Notes under the pieces: generated by a model
The model's database searches: none
Told to the model about the DNA's origin: nothing
The model's input: the letters and a program-made list of their open reading frames with translations, nothing else
Shown: piece by piece, positions 1 to 5,372 of the stretch
Position numbering within the stretch: the stretch's first letter is position 1
Layout of the letters: the number at the start of each line of letters is the position of its first letter
Assembly (NCBI GenBank): GCA_964249405.1
Contig: CAXUBX010000130.1
Coordinates: 1-6,401 of the forward strand
Origin: CAXTPV01 sp964249405
Lineage (GTDB): Bacteria; Pseudomonadota; Alphaproteobacteria; Acetobacterales; Acetobacteraceae
DNA length: 6,401 bases
Direction: 5' to 3'
Program-made: the position numbers and the translations under genes

Positions 1-73
1 GCGCGCCCAGACCCGCATTCGATCGACATTGCTGGGGGTCCAGGCGCCCAGCGCCTGGTGGGGTGCGGGGTGA
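1..73 (+). CDS. Possible 3' end of a plus-strand gene entering from the left (frame uncertain)
   Basis: The frame beginning at base 2 is open from the edge and ends at a TGA at 71-73, inside the loop of the terminator hairpin. Its last residues would read LLGVQAPSAWWGAG. A competing frame beginning at base 1 stays open to a TAG at 88-90. Neither ending is recognisable, and about 23 to 29 codons are too few to prove coding. The case for a plus-strand gene or RNA here rests mainly on the plus-oriented terminator that follows. The upstream transcript could equally be a non-coding RNA. Confidence 0.25.
   Translation, partial: RAQTRIRSTLLGVQAPSAWWGAG
40..58 (+). repeat. Perfect 8-bp stem-loop upstream of the terminator
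   Basis: CCAGGCGC (40-47) pairs perfectly with GCGCCTGG (51-58) across a CCA loop. It lies six bases before the terminator hairpin at 65-81, so a plus-strand transcript would end in two consecutive stems. It may be part of the terminator structure, a 3' stabiliser, or the end of a structured RNA. Confidence 0.5.
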
Positions 74-86
74 AACCCCGCGTTTT
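65..86 (+). terminator. Rho-independent terminator, plus strand
   Basis: GCGGGG (65-70) pairs with CCCCGC (76-81) around the loop TGAAA, and is followed by G and four T residues (83-86). A GC-rich perfect stem plus a T run is the intrinsic terminator signature. The T run is on the plus-strand side only; read on the minus strand the stem is followed by ACCCC. It should therefore stop a transcript arriving from the left and not the minus-strand gene that ends at 87. The two transcription units converge here. Confidence 0.7.
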
Positions 87-1373
87 CTAGGGCGCGCGCC
101 GGTCGCGCGCCGGCCCCCGCGCGCTGGGCGGGAGCGTGACGGTCCAACCATGCGGCCAGATCCGGATCGCGTGGGATGGATCGCGCTGCCAGGCGCGCAC
201 CTCGTCTCGCCAGGCGGGGCCGTTCCGGATGCCTCGCAGCGTCGCGAAGTATGTTCCGGCACCGACCACGATCAGCCAGAGAACCGCGACCCAGGCGGCA
301 CGTGCGACACCCCGCGAGCCGGTCGCCGCGAACGCCAGGATCGCGAGACTGAGCAGCGCCTGTGGCACGAAGATGTAGCGCTCGCCGGACTGGGCCCCGA
401 TCAGGATGGCCGTCCCGCCGATGGCGCCGTAATAGGCGGCGAGCGCGGTGAGCCCGGCGGCGGCCAGCAGCCAGCGGCACGCAGCCGCCCGCGGCGAGCG
501 CAGCGACAGGACGGCGAGGGGCACGAACACCGCCACCGGCAGCAGCACCGCCCAGACCGGAACAGAGTTCGACGCGAGCTGGCGCCGGACCTCGCCGCCG
601 GCCAGGTAGGCCACCTTCAGCCCGAACAACGGCTCGACGACGTGGCGGATCGAGACCACGCAGAGCAGCATGACGGGGGCGAGACGATAGGTCCGGCCCG
701 CGAACGGCTCGACGAACAGCAGGAGCTGGATGGCGCTTCCCGCGGCCAGCGTCAGCCCTTGCAGCAGGCGGGCGCCGGACCGGTCGACCGCCGCCCGCGC
801 CAGGAACAACGGGACCAGCACGATCCCCCCGGGACCGCAGAGCGGCGTCAATGCGAGGATCGCCAACCGCGCGAGAGCACCAGAGCCGCGGGTCGGTTCG
901 AGAGCCAGAAGCATGCCGCAACAAAGCGTCAGCTCGAACTGGCAGTGCAGGCTCTGCAGCCAGATCTCCTCGGTTCCCGGCACCAGAAGGAGCAGCGCGA
1001 CGCCCGCGATGCGGGTCCGCGGCCGACCGAGCCATTCGTCGCGGGCGGTCAGCAGCAGCAGCGGCGGCAGCAGCTGGAAGGCGAGCCCGACGGTGATGGT
1101 CAGATAGGGCGCGAGAGGCAGCGGCATCAGGAGGCGCGCGGCCAGCGTCGCGGCATTCGCGACGAGGTTCAGGTAGCCGCCATAGGAGGTGAACAGCGCC
1201 TGGAGCGGCGGCACGACCCAGGCGTTGGCGAAGAAGTTGCGGCCTTCCTCCGCCCAGAACCGACCCTTGAGCACGATCTCCGGCATCCGGACGAGCACCA
1301 GGACGGCGAACAGGACGAGGAGCAGAGCGCGCGAGAGCCGGGACCACCGTTCCTTCGCAGCGGCTGGGGTCAT
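87..1373 (-). CDS. Polytopic inner-membrane protein, GT-C-like architecture, function unknown
   Basis: This encodes 428 residues with about 10-12 hydrophobic segments, roughly at 15-33, 66-84, 90-110, 122-139, 167-193, 206-224, 231-250, 272-292, 300-320, 335-354 and 361-379. The first extracytoplasmic loop has FWAEEG near residues 39-44. An acidic pair shortly after the first membrane helix is where GT-C glycosyltransferases carry their catalytic acid, so a lipid-linked sugar transferase is possible, but I cannot name a family. The tail after the last helix (about 381-428) is soluble, with a WPHGW motif at 406-410, and ends in a basic Arg/Pro-rich stretch coded by GC-rich direct repeats. The ATG at 1373 has ACGGAG four bases upstream. 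It lies 222 bases downstream of bamE in the same direction and may share its transcript. The gene call is firm; the function is not known. Confidence 0.85.
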   Translation of the reverse strand: MTPAAAKERWSRLSRALLLVLFAVLVLVRMPEIVLKGRFWAEEGRNFFANAWVVPPLQALFTSYGGYLNLVANAATLAARLLMPLPLAPYLTITVGLAFQLLPPLLLLTARDEWLGRPRTRIAGVALLLLVPGTEEIWLQSLHCQFELTLCCGMLLALEPTRGSGALARLAILALTPLCGPGGIVLVPLFLARAAVDRSGARLLQGLTLAAGSAIQLLLFVEPFAGRTYRLAPVMLLCVVSIRHVVEPLFGLKVAYLAGGEVRRQLASNSVPVWAVLLPVAVFVPLAVLSLRSPRAAACRWLLAAAGLTALAAYYGAIGGTAILIGAQSGERYIFVPQALLSLAILAFAATGSRGVARAAWVAVLWLIVVGAGTYFATLRGIRNGPAWRDEVRAWQRDPSHAIRIWPHGWTVTLPPSARGPARDRRAP

Positions 1374-1595
1374 GGAACTCCGTCGGTCGCTCGGGTGATG
1401 GCGGGCCGACGCAAGGTCGAAGGATGGCGTCGCAGAACGGGCGCCGGCATCGCGGTTCGGGCTATGCCCGTGCGGCTCGAGACCGGCCGCCCCCTTTCGC
1501 GGTGCCCGGTTCCGAGCGCGCCCCGGTGCTGGCTCGCCGCTCGTCGGGGTCGGCCGGCTCGACCCGTGGCAGCGCAGAGTGCAGGGTCGAGAGGG
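1374..1595 (-). other. 222-base gap between bamE and the membrane-protein gene
   Basis: I see no convincing gene in this stretch. On the minus strand it holds a strong inverted repeat just after the bamE stop (1558-1591), a small perfect 5-bp hairpin with a three-base loop (CGGGC 1458-1462, GCCCG 1466-1470), and the ACGGAG ribosome-binding site of the membrane-protein gene (1378-1383). No clear -35/-10 pair stands out, so it is open whether the downstream gene has its own promoter or is read from bamE. Confidence 0.6.
1558..1591 (-). terminator. Stem-loop after bamE, possible terminator or mRNA 3' stabiliser
   Basis: Eight bases pair perfectly: CTCGACCC (1558-1565) with GGGTCGAG (1584-1591), with an 18-base loop that can add a GCA/TGC pairing inside (1569-1571 with 1580-1582). 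Transcription from bamE reaches it four bases after the stop codon at 1596-1598. No T run follows on the minus strand, so it is not a standard intrinsic terminator. A rho-assisted stop, or a barrier to 3' exonucleases that separates bamE mRNA from the downstream gene, would fit. Confidence 0.45.
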
Positions 1596-2135
1596 CTACG
1601 GCAGCGTATTGCCCGTGCCGCCTTCGCCGCCGGCGGTGCCGTTCAGGCCGCCGGTTCCGGAGTTGCCGCCGAGCAGGCCGGCCGGGTTGTAGCGTCCGAC
1701 GTTGCCGATGACCTGCTGGAGGAACGTCGCCTGGCTGCCCGGAGAAGGCGTTGCCCCACCGGCCATCGCGACATGGACGGCGTCCTTGCCGGTCACTCGA
1801 CGGATCGTGCGAAGCGTCCCGTTGTTGTCGAACCGGAGCACCAGCACCTGCTGGCGGTCGACCTTCGGGTAAGCCGCGATGACCGGCTCCGTCGTCTCGC
1901 CGATATACAGCCACGTGTTGTCGTCGAACGTGTCGTGGCTGGTCGGCGATCCGAGCAGCGACGTCGCGTCCGCCTTGGACGACGTTCCAGGGACCAGTTG
2001 CGAGTATTCCGGTCGATCGACCATGTTGCCACGGGTGTAGCGTGACGCCTCGACATACTGGCAGCCGCCGAGTCCGAGCGCACAGAGGGCCAGGACAGCG
2101 AGCGCCGGAGGAGCGGAGGGATGTCGGGCAGGCAC
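1596..2135 (-). CDS. bamE: Outer membrane protein assembly factor BamE (SmpA/OmlA lipoprotein)
   Basis: BamE is an outer-membrane lipoprotein of the BAM complex, which folds beta-barrel proteins into the outer membrane. The 179-residue product has a lipoprotein signal peptide with a hydrophobic core at about 11-22 and a lipobox LGGC at 22-25, so Cys25 is the predicted lipidated N-terminus. The SmpA/OmlA domain follows at about 36-115, with YSQLVPGTSSKAD, LLGSPTS and the WLYIG strand (75-79). A segment FLQQVIGNVGRYNP (138-151) is typical of alphaproteobacterial BamE, and the last 28 residues are Gly/Asn/Thr rich and probably disordered. The start is GTG at 2135: a GAGGA ribosome-binding site lies nine bases upstream and the signal peptide needs this start. 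It diverges from yceD, the usual arrangement in this class. Confidence 0.93.
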   Translation of the reverse strand: MPARHPSAPPALAVLALCALGLGGCQYVEASRYTRGNMVDRPEYSQLVPGTSSKADATSLLGSPTSHDTFDDNTWLYIGETTEPVIAAYPKVDRQQVLVLRFDNNGTLRTIRRVTGKDAVHVAMAGGATPSPGSQATFLQQVIGNVGRYNPAGLLGGNSGTGGLNGTAGGEGGTGNTLP

Positions 2136-2140
2136 GGGGA

Positions 2141-2156
2141 GGTTTCCTCGGGAACC
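2141..2156 (-). promoter_or_regulatory. bamE Shine-Dalgarno within a potential hairpin
   Basis: On the minus strand GAGGA (2145-2149) sits nine bases before the GTG of bamE and is the likely ribosome-binding site. The surrounding bases 2141-2156 can fold: GGTT pairs with AACC, and two further C-G pairs form beside a single bulged A. An alternative is GAGG-AAA-CCTC (2139-2149). Either fold would bury the GAGG. The stems are short, so any effect on translation is speculative. Confidence 0.4.
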
Positions 2157-2161
2157 ATCGT

Positions 2162-2190
2162 CCGGTGCCGGATCGTTGATCGGCTGTCAA
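2162..2190 (-). promoter_or_regulatory. Possible bamE promoter
   Basis: A perfect TTGACA -35 box occurs on the minus strand at 2185-2190, 49 bases upstream of the bamE start. At a 17-base spacing the -10 position reads CACCGG, which is a poor match. The -35 is convincing but the -10 is not, so this is only a candidate; an alternative sigma factor or an activator could compensate. Confidence 0.3.
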
Positions 2191-2244
2191 TGTCCCTGAT
2201 GCCGAGGGTCCGATGCGGGTTCTGGCGGGTGCGGGGCGGCGGAC

Positions 2245-2250
2245 CATATT
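2245..2250 (+). promoter_or_regulatory. Candidate -10 box immediately upstream of yceD
   Basis: CATATT is the only AT-rich patch in this GC-rich interval and ends six bases before the yceD ATG at 2257. Transcription starting the usual six to seven bases downstream would begin at or next to the A of the ATG, giving a leaderless mRNA. In agreement, no Shine-Dalgarno lies at a usable distance. The -35 region is weak; TTCTGG at 2220-2225 is the nearest candidate, with a long 19-base spacing. Confidence 0.4.
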
Positions 2251-2256
2251 CCCGCG

Positions 2257-2814
2257 ATGGATGACGGAAGCACGATCTCGCGTCGCGCCGAGCCCGAGCT
2301 GTCCCGACCGGTCTCGCTCGACAGGATTGCCGTCCGGGGCACCTCGCTCGTCGTCGAAGCGGACGGTGCCGAGCTGGCCCCGATCGCGTCCCGCCTCGGC
2401 GTGCCGGCGGTGGGCACGGTCCGGTGCCGGTGGGCGTTCCGTGAACCGACCGGCCTCACGCAGGTCATCGATGCCGATGGCGTTCTCGACGCGGTTGTCT
2501 CGCGGATCTGCGTCGTCACGCTCGAGGCCTTCGACGAGATCGTGCATGAGGCGTTCTCGGTCCGGTTCGTTCCTGCCGGCACGGAAAGCGGCTCCGACGA
2601 CGAGGATCCCGACACCCCCGACCTCCTGCCCTACGCGGGATCGTCGATCGATCTCGGGGAGGCGACGGTCGAGCAGCTGGCGCTCGCGCTCGACCCGTTC
2701 CCCCGCGCGCCCGGTGCCGTGCTCGACAGGGTGATCGGCGTGGATTCCGAAGACGGGGAGGCGGACGGCGCCAACCCGTTCGCAAGGCTCGGCGAGCGGC
2801 TCCGTCGCGACTGA
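2257..2814 (+). CDS. yceD: YceD family protein (DUF177), 23S rRNA/50S accumulation factor
   Basis: DUF177/YceD proteins are needed for normal 23S rRNA accumulation in bacteria and plastids and are usually encoded just before rpmF, as here. The 185-residue product shows the family landmarks: LDAVVSRICVVTLEAF (about 76-91), where many relatives have Gln where this one has Arg and LEPF where it has LEAF; an acidic, probably flexible stretch (SDDEDPDTPD); then IDLGEATVEQLALALDPFPRAPGA and a C-terminal NPFARLGERL. The length is normal for alphaproteobacteria. The ATG at 2257 lacks a Shine-Dalgarno and has a -10-like box six bases upstream, consistent with leaderless initiation. It diverges from bamE. 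The family call is firm; the precise molecular step is not visible in sequence. Confidence 0.92.
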   Translation: MDDGSTISRRAEPELSRPVSLDRIAVRGTSLVVEADGAELAPIASRLGVPAVGTVRCRWAFREPTGLTQVIDADGVLDAVVSRICVVTLEAFDEIVHEAFSVRFVPAGTESGSDDEDPDTPDLLPYAGSSIDLGEATVEQLALALDPFPRAPGAVLDRVIGVDSEDGEADGANPFARLGERLRRD

Positions 2815-2826
2815 CGTCGTCCGGGA

Positions 2827-2841
2827 GCGCCCGCGGGGCGC
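2827..2841 (+). terminator. GC-rich hairpin after yceD, weak terminator or attenuator
   Basis: GCGCCC (2827-2832) pairs perfectly with GGGCGC (2836-2841) over a GCG loop, 13 bases after the yceD stop. The following bases GGCCGTTCC contain only a poor T tract, so at most it attenuates read-through into rpmF. It may instead protect the 3' end of a yceD-only transcript. Confidence 0.35.
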
Positions 2842-2852
2842 GGCCGTTCCTG

Positions 2853-2880
2853 CTTGCGGGCGCCGGTGGGCTCTGATAGA
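2853..2880 (+). promoter_or_regulatory. Candidate promoter for rpmF-plsX-fabH
   Basis: CTTGCG (2853-2858) and GATAGA (2875-2880) are separated by 16 bases, near the alphaproteobacterial sigma-70 pattern. Transcription would start around 2887, giving an rpmF leader of about 85 bases. The 158-base gap between yceD and rpmF, large for this cluster, supports a promoter here. Both boxes are imperfect. Confidence 0.4.
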
Positions 2881-2889
2881 CGGCGCCGC
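2856..2889 (+). repeat. Bulged 9-bp inverted repeat around the putative rpmF -10 region
   Basis: GCGGGCGCCG (2856-2865) pairs with CGGCGCCGC (2881-2889), nine base pairs with one bulged G, around a 15-base loop that carries GATAGA. Both arms include the palindrome GGCGCC. In RNA read through from yceD it would form a strong stem; in DNA it frames the putative -10 box and could be an operator. Confidence 0.4.
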
Positions 2890-2972
2890 TCGTTCCGGTC
2901 ACGCGCCCGGTGTGTCTCCCGGGGAGCGGATCGGCGGCGTGTTCCCGTCGGCCCGGTGGAGGGGCCAGTTCC

Positions 2973-3176
2973 ATGGCAGTCCCGAAGAGAAAGACCTCGC
3001 CCTCCCGGCGCGGCATGCGACGCAGCCACCAGGCCTTGCGCGTGGAAGCCCATGCCGAGTGCCGCAATTGCGGCGAGTTGAAGCGACCGCATCATGTCTG
3101 CGCCCAGTGCGGGCACTATGACGGCCGGGAAGTGATCGGTGCCGGCAAGGCGCTGAAGGGCACAGTCCGGGTCTGA
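2973..3176 (+). CDS. rpmF: 50S ribosomal protein L32, zinc-ribbon (four-Cys) type
   Basis: L32 is a small protein of the large ribosomal subunit. The 67-residue product starts with the hallmark MAVPKRKTSPSRRGMRRSHQAL and contains GELKRPHHVC. It has four cysteines in two CxxC pairs, C30-x2-C33 and C43-x2-C46, nine residues apart, which should bind one zinc ion; many alphaproteobacterial L32 proteins have lost these cysteines. The C-terminal part after residue 52 is a basic tail. The ATG at 2973 is fixed by the conserved N-terminus and by a strong GGAGGGG at 2958-2964 with an eight-base spacing, the best ribosome-binding site in the window. It sits between yceD and plsX, the classical arrangement. 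Confidence 0.97.
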   Translation: MAVPKRKTSPSRRGMRRSHQALRVEAHAECRNCGELKRPHHVCAQCGHYDGREVIGAGKALKGTVRV

Positions 3177-3227
3177 TCCGATGACGGTCCCGACCAGGTA
3201 CACCGGCCGCCCGGGGATTGCGGTTCG

Positions 3228-4319
3228 GTGGTTCCGGCCGCGGTGACCGTCCCGTACACGCTGGCGATCGATGCGATGGGCGGCGACGACGCGCCTGGGA
3301 TGGTCGTCGATGGTCTGGCGATCGCCGCAGAACGTCATCCGGACGCCCGCTTTCTCCTGGTCGGCGACGAGGCGCGGCTCGCGAGCCTCCTCGCCTCGTC
3401 GCGACGCGCGCGCGAGGCTTCGACGGTGCGTCACGCGGGCGGCATCATCACCAACGACACCAAGCCGACCGCCGCCCTCCGACTCCGCGACGCGTCGATG
3501 CGGGTTGCGATCGATGCCGTCGCCGGAGGACAGGCGGAGGGCGTCGTCTCCGCCGGCAACACGGGTGCCATGCTGGCGCTGGCGAAGATCGTGCTGCGGA
3601 CGATGGGCGGGATCGACCGGCCGGCGATGGCGGCGTTGTCGCCGTCCGCGCGCGGCGACGTCATCATGCTCGACCTCGGTGCGAATCTCGCGTGCGATGC
3701 CCGCAACCTCGTCGAGTTCGCGGTGATGGGCGACGCCTTCGCGCGCGCCGTGCTCGGCCTGACCCAGCCGACGATCGGCTTGCTCAATGTCGGTTCCGAG
3801 GAGCTGAAAGGCGACGACCGGCTCCGGCGCGCAGCGGAGTTCCTGCGCGCGAGCCACGTGTCCGATCAGTTCGTCGGCTTCGTCGAGGGTCACGATATCA
3901 CCGCGGGGCGGACCGACATCGTGGTGACCGACGGCTTCACCGGGAATGTCGCCTTGAAGACGGGCGAAGGCGCGATGCGGATGGTCTCCGACCTGCTGAG
4001 GCAGGTGTTCACGAGCAGCGTCACCGCGAGGCTCGGCTACGTGCTGGCGCGACCCGGTCTGGAACGGCTTCGCGAGTGGCTCGATCCGCGACGCTACAAC
4101 GGCGCCGTGCTGCTGGGTCTGAACGGCGTCGTGGTGAAGTCGCACGGCGGAACCGATGCGGAAGGCTTCGCCCACGCCGTCGACGTCGCGATGGACATGG
4201 TGACGCATGGCTTCAACGAGCGGATCCGGGACGGGATCGTCCGGATCGGCACGGTCTCCGGGCCGGCGTCATCGGCGCTCGGAGGCGGCGGCGACGGGCG
4301 CGTGGCGGCGGCGACGTGA
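3228..4319 (+). CDS. plsX: Phosphate acyltransferase PlsX
   Basis: PlsX is a peripheral membrane enzyme that converts acyl-ACP and inorganic phosphate to acyl-phosphate, the donor used by PlsY for glycerol-3-phosphate acylation at the start of phospholipid synthesis. The 363-residue protein has the N-terminal LAIDAMGGD (12-20), ITNDTKPTAALR, SAGNTGA (108-114), LDLGAN, LLNVGSEELKGDD, VTDGFTGNVALKTGEG and the C-terminal YNGAVLLGLNGVVVKSHGG. All are standard for the family, and the length is normal. The start is uncertain between GTG 3228, which has GGGGA ten bases upstream, and GTG 3243, which gives a more family-like N-terminus but has no ribosome-binding site. It lies 51 bases after rpmF and in the same frame, and its TGA overlaps the fabH GTG by four bases. 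The last 15 or so residues are Gly/Ala rich and probably disordered. Confidence 0.96.
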   Translation: MVPAAVTVPYTLAIDAMGGDDAPGMVVDGLAIAAERHPDARFLLVGDEARLASLLASSRRAREASTVRHAGGIITNDTKPTAALRLRDASMRVAIDAVAGGQAEGVVSAGNTGAMLALAKIVLRTMGGIDRPAMAALSPSARGDVIMLDLGANLACDARNLVEFAVMGDAFARAVLGLTQPTIGLLNVGSEELKGDDRLRRAAEFLRASHVSDQFVGFVEGHDITAGRTDIVVTDGFTGNVALKTGEGAMRMVSDLLRQVFTSSVTARLGYVLARPGLERLREWLDPRRYNGAVLLGLNGVVVKSHGGTDAEGFAHAVDVAMDMVTHGFNERIRDGIVRIGTVSGPASSALGGGGDGRVAAAT

Positions 4320-5293
4320 GCGGCGCCGGCGCCCGGAGGTCACGCATCGTCGGCACCGGCGGCTACCTTCCCGAGCGGATCGTCACCAACGACGAGCTGT
4401 CCCGGACGGTCGACACCTCCGACGAGTGGATCCGCGAACGCACCGGGATCGGGCAGCGCCATCGCGCCGGTCCGCAGGAGACCGCGGCCTTCATGGGGGC
4501 CGAGGCTTGCCGACGCGCCCTCGCCGATGCGGGCATCGGGGCTGCCGAGATCGATCTCGTGGTGCTCGCCACGACCACGCCGGACAATGCCTTTCCGGCC
4601 ACCGCGGTCCAGGTACAGGCGCTGATCGGGGCGCATCGTGCCTTCGCCTTCGACGTGTCGGCAGCGTGTTCAGGGTTCATCTTCGCGCTCGCCGCGGCCG
4701 ACAGCTTCATCCGGACCGGCGCAGCGCACTCGGCTCTCGTGGTCGGCAGCGAGGTCTATTCGCGGATCGTCGACTGGTCCGATCGTGCCACCTGCGTCCT
4801 GTTCGGCGATGGCGCCGGCGCGGTGCTGCTCCGGGCGAGCGAGGACGGGTCGGGCTCCGGCATCCTGTCCAGCCATCTGCATTCCGATGGCAGGCTCGCC
4901 GACATCCTTCATGTCGAGGGGGCGGTCGGTCGCCCGGACATGTCCCAGCACCTGATCATGCAGGGCCGCGAGGTGTTCCGTCACGCGGTGAGCAAGCTCG
5001 CCGCGGTCGTGGACGAGGCGCTCGCCGCCAACGGGCTGACGGCCGACGCGGTGGATTGGCTGGTGCCGCATCAGGCCAACCGGCGGATCATCGATGCGAT
5101 GGGTCGCAAGCTCGGCCTGGGACCGGAGCGGGTGGTGGTGACCGTCGATCGTCATGCCAACACGTCGGCGGCCTCGATCCCGCTCGCGCTTGCGGAGGCA
5201 GTGCAGGATGGCCGGATAAGGGCCGGGGACCTCGTGGTTTTCGAGGCGCTGGGCGGCGGCCTGACCTGGGGTTCGACGCTGGTGCGTATGTAG
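4316..5293 (+). CDS. fabH: 3-oxoacyl-ACP synthase III (KAS III) FabH
   Basis: FabH condenses an acyl-CoA primer, usually acetyl-CoA, with malonyl-ACP to start type II fatty-acid synthesis in the cytoplasm. The 325-residue protein is full length. It has the thiolase fold with the KAS III triad in place: Cys118 in AACSGF, His252 in VPHQANRRI and Asn282 in HANTSAASIPL. It also has GTGGYLPERIVTN near the start, DTSDEWIRERTGI, ATTTPDNAFPATA, FGDGAGAVLL and a C-terminal EALGGGLTWGS. The start is GTG 4316, because the conserved RSRIVGTGGYLP begins about eight residues later and no other in-frame start fits. The GTG shares bases with the plsX stop (GTGA) and lacks a ribosome-binding site, so translation is probably coupled to plsX. 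PlsX and FabH use the two ends of the same acyl-ACP pool. Confidence 0.97.
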   Translation: MSGAGARRSRIVGTGGYLPERIVTNDELSRTVDTSDEWIRERTGIGQRHRAGPQETAAFMGAEACRRALADAGIGAAEIDLVVLATTTPDNAFPATAVQVQALIGAHRAFAFDVSAACSGFIFALAAADSFIRTGAAHSALVVGSEVYSRIVDWSDRATCVLFGDGAGAVLLRASEDGSGSGILSSHLHSDGRLADILHVEGAVGRPDMSQHLIMQGREVFRHAVSKLAAVVDEALAANGLTADAVDWLVPHQANRRIIDAMGRKLGLGPERVVVTVDRHANTSAASIPLALAEAVQDGRIRAGDLVVFEALGGGLTWGSTLVRM

Positions 5294-5313
5294 AGACACA
5301 CCACGTCCCAGAT

Positions 5314-5335
5314 CGCCGGAGCAGAGACTTCGGCG
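5314..5335 (+). terminator. Terminator-like hairpin after fabH
   Basis: CGCCGGAG (5314-5321) pairs with CTTCGGCG (5328-5335) as eight base pairs with one G-U, over a six-base loop CAGAGA. It starts 20 bases after the fabH stop. Only two T residues follow nearby, so termination would be partial or rho-assisted. Its place, directly before the ihfA promoter at 5338, suggests it divides the fabH and ihfA transcription units. Confidence 0.45.
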
Positions 5336-5337
5336 CG

Positions 5338-5366
5338 TTGACGCTACCCGGAGCGGTTGCCTAGTT
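5338..5366 (+). promoter_or_regulatory. Promoter of ihfA, predicted leaderless
   Basis: TTGACG (5338-5343) and CTAGTT (5361-5366) are separated by exactly 17 bases. The -35 is nearly consensus. The -10 box ends six bases before the ihfA ATG at 5373, so the first transcribed base would be at or within a base or two of the A of the start codon. No Shine-Dalgarno is present upstream of this ATG, which agrees with leaderless translation. Confidence 0.6.
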
Positions 5367-5372
5367 TCCGAT

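Noticed and set aside
93..113. A 10-base GC-rich direct repeat (two copies one base apart) considered as an attachment site or repeat element.
   Set aside because: It lies within the basic C-terminal coding tail of the membrane protein, is low complexity, and has no second site elsewhere in the window.
63..2045. A 660-codon open frame on the plus strand, opposite the membrane protein and bamE.
   Set aside because: Its translation is dominated by Arg, Gln, Glu, Asp and Gly in the pattern produced by reading a high-GC gene on the wrong strand. It runs across two recognisable minus-strand genes and their gap, and has no domain I can recognise.
1462..2547. A 361-codon minus-strand frame covering bamE, the divergent promoter and the start of yceD.
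   Set aside because: The true bamE frame has the signal peptide, lipobox and SmpA/OmlA domain; this competing frame has none and crosses the divergent promoter into yceD.
2631..4208. A 525-codon open frame on the minus strand, opposite the end of yceD, rpmF and most of plsX.
   Set aside because: It is antisense to firmly identified genes, is His/Arg/Asp rich as expected for a shadow frame, and spans two gene boundaries.
3218..4315. In-frame upstream extension of fabH, giving a 691-residue protein and suggesting a fusion.
   Set aside because: The extension is the out-of-frame reading of plsX and is Arg-rich without domains. FabH has its normal length and N-terminus when started at GTG 4316.
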